Shown here one piece after another: positions 6,478-11,285 of a stretch of 11,285 nucleotides of DNA (positions are counted from its first letter, which is position 1; each line of letters starts with the position of its first letter). Source of the stretch: Acetobacteraceae bacterium. Its GTDB lineage: Bacteria; Pseudomonadota; Alphaproteobacteria; Acetobacterales; Acetobacteraceae. Where the stretch lies: contig JASHVB010000713.1 in the NCBI GenBank assembly GCA_030039695.1, positions 1 through 11,285 on the forward strand. The letters run 5' to 3'. A program made the translations under genes and the position numbers. The notes under the pieces are model-generated. The model was given only the letters and a program-made list of their open reading frames with translations. It was not told where the DNA came from and ran no database searches.

Positions 6478-7418
6478 ATGGACTGTTTGGTCGTGAAAGA
6501 GACCTCTATCTGCCCGGCTCAAACCGCTTGCGCGGTGCTCGTGCCCCTGTCTTGGGACGCGCAGTTCGTCGTCATCAAAGTCGGCCTGGCGGCGTTTCCT
6601 CCACTGTTCTTCGTAGGTCTGCGCTTCGCCGTCGTCGCGGCGATTCTGCTGTCGTTCGTCGAGCGACCAACCCGGCGCGAACTCGGACCGATGATCGCCG
6701 TCTCGGTCCTCTTCGGCGGCCTGAGCTTCGCACTGTTTTTCGTCGGGCTCGGGCAAGGACTGGCGAGCGTGTCGGCCGTCGCCAACCAGCCCTCAACAAC
6801 CTTCACAGTCCCCCTCGCTCGGCCGTTGCTCAGTGAGCGGCCTACGGCGCGTGTCATCATCGGCGTTGCTCTAGCATTCGGGGCGTGGCGCTGACTGTGG
6901 CGGAGCCAAGCACCTCGGTGAAGATCGTGCGGACCCTGCTGGTCATCGCGGCCGGTTTCGCCTTGGCGGTCGGGAGCGTGCTCACGAAATGCTATGGTCC
7001 GTTCGAGCCGCTGAAGCTCATGGCCTGGATGTCACTCTTCACCGTTCCCCAGGTCATGGCGACGTCCCTTGTGATCGAGCAGGGTCAACTCGCATCGCTC
7101 CATACGGCCAGCCTGACCGCTTGGTCGGCCTTCGCCCACACCGCCCTGTTCGGCGCGGTCGCCGGCTGGGGCCTATGGTTCTGGCTGATTGCCCGATGTT
7201 CGATGACGCGTGTGGCGCCATTTGCGCTGTTGCAGACCGTCTTCGCGGTTGTCGCCGGGGTTGGCCTCCTGCACGACCCTCTGACCCCAACGCTCGTTGC
7301 GGGCGCCGTCATTTGCATCGTCGGCATAGCCATGACCCAGGGCCGATCCGTCGCCCGGCATAGCCTGCCGACAGCACCCCGCGCACCGGTCGAGCCAATC
7401 CGAGGAGAATGCCTGTGA
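6478..7418 (+). pseudogene. EamA-family (drug/metabolite) transporter, frameshifted
   Basis: Two frames together give one EamA/DMT exporter, an inner-membrane protein built from two homologous five-helix domains. The first frame runs to the TGA at 6892-6894 (AQFVVIKVGLAAFPPLFFVGLR at 24-45, then four more hydrophobic segments including FALFFVGLGQGLASVSAVAN). The second, in the next frame, runs to 7418 and starts VALTVAEPSTS. The join is at 6880-6883: GCATTCGGGGCGTGG needs one more G to read AFGGVALT, so a single base is missing in a G run. The first ATG (6478) overlaps the operator; GTG at 6493, 6535 or 6541 are alternatives. The TGA at 7416-7418 overlaps the next gene's GTG. A sequencing error would make this an intact gene; otherwise it is a young pseudogene or makes two half-proteins. 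Confidence 0.75.
6479..6494 (+). promoter_or_regulatory. Operator copy 2, upstream of the exporter gene
   Basis: TGGACTGTTTGGTCGT matches 14 of 16 bases of the motif in the TetR promoter, in the opposite orientation (5812-5797). The similarity reaches into the flanks: TATATA versus CATATG before it and GAAA versus TAAA after it. It is preceded by the AT-rich TCTATATATG (6471-6480), a possible -10 region, and it overlaps the first candidate ATG of the exporter. This suits repression by the adjacent TetR protein and suggests the exporter's real start is further downstream. Confidence 0.55.
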
Positions 7419-8296
7419 ATCTGGCGACGGTTGCTTACGAGTCCCTGCGTATTGGCGATACGCGGTTTGCCTATCACCGCGCGGGCCATGGTGGCGTGCC
7501 GGTTGTTCTGCTGCACGGTTGGCCACAAACGTCCTGGGCCTGGCGCCGGGTGACACCGCTCCTCAGTCCTGTGTGCGATGTGGTCGTCCCTGACCTGCCG
7601 GGTTTCGGCTATTCGTCGACGCCCGCGGGTGGCTTCGATAAGAAGACGATTGCCCGCCGTCTCAGGGATTTCGTACAGGCGCTCGGCCTGTCACGCATCG
7701 CGCTCGTCGGCCATGATATCGGTGGGCATGTCGCCTACGCTTACGCCGCGCAATGGCCGCAAGAGGTCAGCCACCTCGTCTTCATCGAGAGCAGTCTGCC
7801 GAGCTTCGGTCAGGAAGAAGCGATGGACGTGGCGAAGGGCGGAAGCTGGCACTTCGGCTTCAACATGGCCGGTGATATTTCCGAAGAACTGGTACGAGGC
7901 CGGGAATACCTCTTCGTCGACCACTTGATGCGGCGCGAAAAGGTCGGTGTTTTCGACCCCAATTCGGTGAGTACGGCCGACATCGAACACTACGCCCGGG
8001 CGCTGGCGCGACCCGGCGCCCTGCGGTCCTCCTTCAGCTATTACCGCACCCTGCCTATCGACCGGGACGACAACCGCGCCTGGGGGCAGACGCCGCTTTC
8101 CATGCCTGTTCTCGCAGTTGGTGCGACGTGGGGATACGGCAGCGCATCGGCGCAAACCATCCGCCGGGTGGCGAGCCATGTTGAGGATGTGCTGATCGAG
8201 CACTGTGGGCATTACCCGGCAGAAGAACGCCCGGCCGAACTGGCGATCGCGATCCGGGACTTTCTTGCCAAGCCGGACGCCGCGCCGGCTGTGTGA
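7415..8296 (+). CDS. Alpha/beta hydrolase 1, epoxide-hydrolase-like
   Basis: A 293-residue cytosolic alpha/beta-fold hydrolase of the epoxide hydrolase/dehalogenase superfamily, in which an aspartate attacks the substrate to form an ester intermediate. Visible: HGWPQT (34-39, oxyanion loop), PDLPGFGYS (59-67), the nucleophile elbow VGHDIGGH with D101, an acidic residue E125 in FIESSLP at the strand-6 position, the cap motif GSWHFGFN (143-150) and GREYLF, SYYRTLP (208-214) with possible cap tyrosines, and the catalytic histidine H266 in EHCGHYPAEERP. GTG at 7415 is chosen because GAGGAG lies seven bases upstream; the ATG at 7409 is one base from that site. GTGA overlaps the transporter stop, which suggests translational coupling. 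The substrate is not predictable; ester, epoxide or haloalkane cleavage are all possible. Confidence 0.85.
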   Translation: MNLATVAYESLRIGDTRFAYHRAGHGGVPVVLLHGWPQTSWAWRRVTPLLSPVCDVVVPDLPGFGYSSTPAGGFDKKTIARRLRDFVQALGLSRIALVGHDIGGHVAYAYAAQWPQEVSHLVFIESSLPSFGQEEAMDVAKGGSWHFGFNMAGDISEELVRGREYLFVDHLMRREKVGVFDPNSVSTADIEHYARALARPGALRSSFSYYRTLPIDRDDNRAWGQTPLSMPVLAVGATWGYGSASAQTIRRVASHVEDVLIEHCGHYPAEERPAELAIAIRDFLAKPDAAPAV

Positions 8297-8338
8297 GCGG
8301 TGGCCAAAACGATGGCGGAACACACGAAAGGAAACGTG

Positions 8339-9187
8339 ATGGGCACGATGTTGGAGGGATTTCGGCACCGCATGGTGCGCGTGGGAGATGTCAACATTCA
8401 TGCGGTGATTGGCGGCGAAGGCCCGCCGCTCGTTCTCCTGCACGGCTTTCCGCAGACCTGGTGGGAATGGCGCAGGATGATGCCCCGATTGGCTGAGACT
8501 AACACCGTCGTCGCCGTGGACCTTCGCGGCGCAGGCCATTCGGATTGTCCACAGGGCGGCTATGACAAAGTGACCATGGCGGCGGACGTTCACGGCGTCA
8601 TGCAGGCGCTTGGGTTCGAGCGTTACGCTGTGTGCGGGCACGACATCGGGGCTATGGTGGCGCTCGCACTGGCCTGCACGCGTCGCAGCGCGGTCACGCG
8701 GCTTGCGGTCCTGGACACATCCCAACCTGGGTGGAGCGGGTGGGAGGCGAACTGCGCTAAGCCCGCCTTGTGGCACTTCGCCTTCCACCAGAAGCGCGAC
8801 CTGCCGGAGCGCCTGTTGTTCGGTCGGGAATACGACTACGTCTCGACCTTCATCGCCGATCGTGCCTTCGACCATGGCGCCCACACCGTCGAGGACATTC
8901 AGCTCTTCGCCAGCGCCTTGGCGAAGCCCGGCAACACACGCGGCGGGCTCGAATGGTATCGCGCCTTTCCGATCGATCACCGCAACGCGCAGGCCTGGAA
9001 ACAGGAGAAGCTGGCGATCCCGGTCCTTGCGCTGGGCGGGGAACACAACTACGGCCAAACGATCGTCGCCATGTTGGAGGAGTTCGCGGAGAACGTCTCC
9101 GGCGGCAGTGTCGCGGGCTGCGCCCATTGGCTGCCCGAAGAGCGCCCTGCCGAGACCACGGATGCACTCATCGAGTTCCTGAATTGA
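8339..9187 (+). CDS. Alpha/beta hydrolase 2, epoxide-hydrolase-like
   Basis: A 282-residue alpha/beta-fold hydrolase. The parts appear in order: HGFPQTWWEW (35-44), VDLRGAGHSDCP (60-71), the elbow CGHDIGAMVA with nucleophile D102, AVLDTSQPG with D126 as the likely charge-relay acid, the cap motif LWHFAFHQKRDLPERLLFGRE (144-164), EWYRAFP (205-211) with a possible cap tyrosine, and H263 in GCAHWLPEERP. It shares the layout of hydrolase 1 but differs throughout, including D for E at the strand-6 acid, so the two are related yet not a recent duplication. ATG at 8339 is preferred because AAAGGA lies six bases upstream; a GTG at 8300 has no such site. The gap after hydrolase 1 is 42 bp, and the stop TGA shares a base with an ATG (9187) of the next frame. 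Confidence 0.87.
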   Translation: MGTMLEGFRHRMVRVGDVNIHAVIGGEGPPLVLLHGFPQTWWEWRRMMPRLAETNTVVAVDLRGAGHSDCPQGGYDKVTMAADVHGVMQALGFERYAVCGHDIGAMVALALACTRRSAVTRLAVLDTSQPGWSGWEANCAKPALWHFAFHQKRDLPERLLFGREYDYVSTFIADRAFDHGAHTVEDIQLFASALAKPGNTRGGLEWYRAFPIDHRNAQAWKQEKLAIPVLALGGEHNYGQTIVAMLEEFAENVSGGSVAGCAHWLPEERPAETTDALIEFLN

Positions 9188-9198
9188 TGGGGGCGGCA

Positions 9199-10212
9199 AT
9201 GAAAGGTGATGCCGATCATACCGGCAAGAGTGCCGACGGTAGGGGCGATCTTCCGATTCCGGGCCTATTCGACGGGTTCGCCGCTATCGATGTGGACACC
9301 CGGCGCGTGCGGTTCGCCGGAGTGGTGGGCGGGAAGGGGTCGGCTGTCCTTCTGCTCCATGGATATCCGGAGACCCATGCGGCTTGGCACGAAGTGGCGC
9401 CGCTCCTCGCCGAGCACCACACGATCGTGGCGCCGGACCTGCCGGGTTACGGTCGAAGCCTGCTGAGCGAGGCCGGGGTGTGGGACAAGCGGGAGGTCGC
9501 CGCCGAACTCGTTCTTTTGATGCGGAGCCTGGGCCACGAGCGCTTTCACGTGGTTGGGCACGACCGTGGCGCTCGGGTGGGCTACAGGCTGGCCCTCGAC
9601 CATCCCGGGCATGTCAGTTCCTTCAGCTCGCTGGCGGTGGTGCCAATCCTCGACATCCGGCCAGCCATCGACTGGGAGTTCGCCAAAGCGGCATTCCACT
9701 GGTTTCTCTTGCTTCAGCCCAGTGAGCTCGTAGAGAAGCTGCTGGGCGCTGATCCTGACGTTTTCCTCGAAGCCACGCTGATCCGCATGGCGGGGTCGTT
9801 GAACAGGCTGCATCCCGCGGCACTAGCGGACTATCGCGCGGCCTTCCATCGCCCTGAAGTCCGGGCGGCGATGATCAAGGACTATCAGGCGTCGGACGGT
9901 ACCGACATCGCCAATGATGAGGCCGACCGCGCAGCGGGCCGGAAGATCGCATGCCCCGTTCTGGTGTTCTGGCCGGACGAGCGCCTCGTCGCCGAGAGCG
10001 TGGAGAATGTCGCGATAACCGCAGGAAATGTGTGGCGCCGGTGGGCCGACGAGGTTTCAGCCGTCACGGTCTCATGCGGCCACCTGATTCCGGAACATGC
10101 CGCGACCGACGTTGTCGGAGCGGTCCTGCCGTTTTTCAAAGCGGCGACGGCCCGCGATCTCGTTTTCCTGGCCGCGGGACCAGAAAGACCCCCGAATGAA
10201 AGGTCGAAATAG
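9199..10212 (+). CDS. Alpha/beta hydrolase 3, haloacetate/fluoroacetate dehalogenase-like
   Basis: A 337-residue hydrolase closest in pattern to haloacetate (fluoroacetate) dehalogenases, which replace a halogen on haloacetates by hydroxyl. Visible: HGYPETH (54-60), PDLPGYGRS (79-87), the elbow VGHDRGARVGYRLALDHP with nucleophile D122 and carboxylate-binding arginines R123 and R126, D152 in LDIRP as the likely acid, the halide-pocket pair H167-W168 in FHWFLLLQP, GADPDVFLEA (183-192), Y229 in KDYQAS, and H295 in CGHLIPEH. The helix between D152 and H167 is about six residues shorter than in characterised fluoroacetate dehalogenase, and about 20 extra residues follow the last helix. ATG at 9199 has a G-rich site five bases upstream; ATG at 9187, overlapping the previous stop, is an alternative. 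Substrate remains inference; it could be a related ester or epoxide hydrolase. Confidence 0.84.
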   Translation: MKGDADHTGKSADGRGDLPIPGLFDGFAAIDVDTRRVRFAGVVGGKGSAVLLLHGYPETHAAWHEVAPLLAEHHTIVAPDLPGYGRSLLSEAGVWDKREVAAELVLLMRSLGHERFHVVGHDRGARVGYRLALDHPGHVSSFSSLAVVPILDIRPAIDWEFAKAAFHWFLLLQPSELVEKLLGADPDVFLEATLIRMAGSLNRLHPAALADYRAAFHRPEVRAAMIKDYQASDGTDIANDEADRAAGRKIACPVLVFWPDERLVAESVENVAITAGNVWRRWADEVSAVTVSCGHLIPEHAATDVVGAVLPFFKAATARDLVFLAAGPERPPNERSK

Positions 10213-10331
10213 AAACGGCGAAGTTCGTTTTGGTTCAGGGCGCCTGGCGAGGCGGCTACGTCTACGCGCGTGTTGCTCGCCGTCTCCGCGAGGCAGGGCA
10301 CGACGTCGACACGCCGATATTGACCGGGCTC
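10209..10331 (+). pseudogene. N-terminal remnant of a fourth alpha/beta hydrolase
   Basis: Right after hydrolase 3 one frame reads AKFVLVQGAWRGGYVYARVA, then RRLREAGHDVDTPILTGL. This is the first strand, oxyanion loop and first helix of a different alpha/beta hydrolase type (the VHGAWHGG-like, esterase group), with Q replacing the usual H before GAW. Family-like sequence ends at 10331; the frame stays open to 10496 but is meaningless, and no nucleophile or histidine follows. A ribosome binding site (AAAGG, 10199-10203) is followed at the right distance by ATA (10209-10211), as if the start ATG had mutated; TTG at 10230 is the only other start. It is therefore probably dead at both ends. Confidence 0.65.
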
Positions 10332-10786
10332 ACTATCTATCGACTGCTATCGACGACCATCGATCACTTTGGTATCCGCTTCCATCCTATTCTACTCCAC
10401 AGTGCTCGCCCTCACTCCCAATCCACGGTATTCGGAGATCCGCGCGAAACAATACCGCCTGAACGGTTGATGCCTTGCACCTTGTTGACAACGTAGCTCG
10501 CCACTGCTCCCCGCTTCACGTGCATCAGTGCTGTTGAGTAATAGATTATCGCAGCACATCCGCTTGGCGTGGGTGGGTCCGAGCCAAACGATGGCCCCCC
10601 CCCGCGTCCGCCTCCAGGATCACGGGGTCCACAGCTGACCGACCGAGTTGGGTCACAACCGCGATAGCCAAGCAACCCAGGCGCAGCCTCTGCCGGATCG
10701 TCGCAGGGCACGATGGAGGGGCGCGAATGGTGTGCGGGGATCAAGCCCGCTGCGGAAAATTTCACGATGGGCAGCCCGCCCAGCAG
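10332..10786. other. Non-coding or decayed stretch before the aldehyde dehydrogenase gene
   Basis: No gene is supported in these 455 bases. Seen here: an open frame ending at TGA 10468-10470 whose tail reads ASILFYSTVLALTPNPRYSE followed by IRAKQYRLNG, which could be the end of a lost membrane protein; a near-palindrome CGCTTGGC/GCCAAACG (10561-10568 and 10583-10590); a run of nine C (10595-10603); and a 32-codon frame at 10713-10811 containing FTMGSPPSS. None reaches the level of a call. The stretch looks like debris from rearrangement plus the upstream region of the next gene. Confidence 0.4.
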
Positions 10787-10817
10787 TGTTGACATCGACA
10801 ACATCCTGTGATATTGA
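10787..10817 (+). promoter_or_regulatory. Candidate promoter of the aldehyde dehydrogenase gene, with palindrome
   Basis: TTGACA (10789-10794) is a perfect -35 element, followed after exactly 17 bp by TATTGA (10812-10817), a weak -10. An inverted repeat TGTTG-(7)-CAACA (10787-10791 and 10799-10803) covers the -35, a suitable place for a repressor. The predicted transcript would have a leader of about 85 bases before the ATG at 10910. Confidence 0.45.
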
Positions 10818-10909
10818 CGCCGTCAAGATGGAGCCGAGGCGAGCCTACAAGGCGGAACGCGCCAGCATGCAGATTTCTCACCCGGCCATGCCAGACCCAG
10901 GAGGCTGCC

Positions 10910-11285
10910 ATGAACAGCTACGTCAGTGCCCCGGGGAACGACCCCGCGTTGCAGGCCGTTTTCGCCAAACAGCGGGAAGCGTTCCATCACGAGGGTGCGC
11001 CAGCCCATGCCAAGCGACGCGGCGATCTGTTGCAGCTGAGGGCGGCGATTCTTGCCAGGCGCCGCGCGTACGAGGCGGCCATCGATGCCGATTTCGGTCG
11101 CCGTGCGGCCCGTGAGACGGCGATCATGGAGCTTCTGCCGACGGTCCAGGGAATCGAATACCTTGGCAGAAATCTGGCGCGCTGGATGCGCCCGCGCAGC
11201 CGGCGGGTGGCGCTGCACCTCCGCCCGGGACGGGCGAAGGTTCTGTATCAGCCGGTTGGCGTCGTAGGCATCATGTCCCCGTGGA
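10910..11285 (+). CDS. calB: Coniferyl aldehyde dehydrogenase, N-terminal part
   Basis: The frame opens at ATG 10910 and runs off the window after 125 residues, so it is partial. AGGAGG lies five bases before the ATG, which fixes the start. The protein resembles the coniferyl-aldehyde-dehydrogenase branch of the NAD(P)-dependent aldehyde dehydrogenases, which oxidise coniferaldehyde and similar aldehydes to acids. Visible: the early helix FAKQREAFHHEGAP (18-31), LRAAILARRRAYEAAIDADF (43-62), the spacer TVQGIEYLGRNLARWMRP (78-95) and KVLYQPVGVVGIMSPW (110-125), which opens the coenzyme-binding domain and would continue with the conserved asparagine after SPW. The catalytic cysteine and glutamate lie beyond the window. 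It has its own promoter candidate, so it is probably not part of the hydrolase unit. Other long-chain or aromatic aldehydes are possible substrates. Confidence 0.85.
   Translation, partial: MNSYVSAPGNDPALQAVFAKQREAFHHEGAPAHAKRRGDLLQLRAAILARRRAYEAAIDADFGRRAARETAIMELLPTVQGIEYLGRNLARWMRPRSRRVALHLRPGRAKVLYQPVGVVGIMSPW

Noticed and set aside
8770..9198. Upstream extension of the hydrolase 3 frame
   Set aside because: The first about 140 codons overlap hydrolase 2 in another frame and read as arginine-rich nonsense; family similarity starts only after 9199.
7691..9199. A 502-codon open frame on the minus strand
   Set aside because: It lies exactly antisense to hydrolases 1 and 2, has no family motifs and is rich in Arg, His and Ala, as expected for a shadow frame in GC-rich coding DNA.
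10377..10470. A frame ending in VLALTPNPRYSEIRAKQYR that looks like a membrane protein tail
   Set aside because: No upstream coding sequence joins to it and I cannot assign a family, so it is only mentioned in the gap description.
10595..10603. Run of nine C as a possible phase-variation tract
   Set aside because: It is not inside a supported gene or between promoter elements, so no switching role can be argued; it may also be a sequencing artefact.
10713..10811. A 32-codon frame containing ENFTMGSPPSS, like the opening of formylglycine-generating (FGE-sulfatase) domains
   Set aside because: The match is only about ten residues, there is no further domain sequence in any frame, and it overlaps the promoter candidate; probably chance or an unrecognisable relic.

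Overview
The window is GC-rich DNA with the gene types of an alphaproteobacterium. The short class I ribonucleotide reductase, the coniferyl-aldehyde dehydrogenase and the abundance of alpha/beta hydrolases suggest Rhodospirillales, perhaps Acetobacteraceae. That placement is inferred from protein style only. No rRNA, tRNA or CRISPR array was seen.

Layout. (1) 1-203: the 5' end of an IS1595/ISXO2-like insertion sequence on the minus strand, followed outward by a possible 46-aa membrane protein gene. (2) 701-2593: nrdA, a complete RNR alpha subunit of the short type without an ATP-cone and with no nrdB beside it. (3) 2818-4598: a divergent pair, a GlxA-type AraC regulator (minus) and an isonitrile-hydratase-like DJ-1/PfpI enzyme (plus). 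The regulator's start codon lies inside a long imperfect inverted repeat. (4) 4599-5775: a corridor of gene decay, with a carboxymuconolactone-decarboxylase-like gene broken by a TAG codon and a frameshift, and the C-terminal remnant of a second AraC regulator. (5) 5823-10212: a co-directional block of a TetR regulator, an EamA-type exporter with a one-base frameshift, and three consecutive but different alpha/beta hydrolases. These are two epoxide-hydrolase-like enzymes and one haloacetate/fluoroacetate-dehalogenase-like enzyme. The start of a fourth, decayed hydrolase follows. (6) 10332-10909: mostly non-coding DNA with a good promoter. (7) 10910 to the end: the 5' part of a coniferyl aldehyde dehydrogenase gene.

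How it may work. The TetR gene and the exporter gene carry matching copies of a 16-bp operator-like motif (14 of 16 bases the same, opposite orientations). The exporter 3' half and the first hydrolase overlap by GTGA, and hydrolases 2 and 3 abut. This looks like one TetR-controlled unit for uptake or efflux and hydrolytic detoxification of a small electrophilic or ester-like compound. The isonitrile-hydratase pair and the aldehyde dehydrogenase fit a wider catabolic/detoxification neighbourhood. The substrate cannot be read from the sequence. Several neighbours are decaying, so this appears to be an accessory region under rearrangement, bounded on the left by a mobile element.
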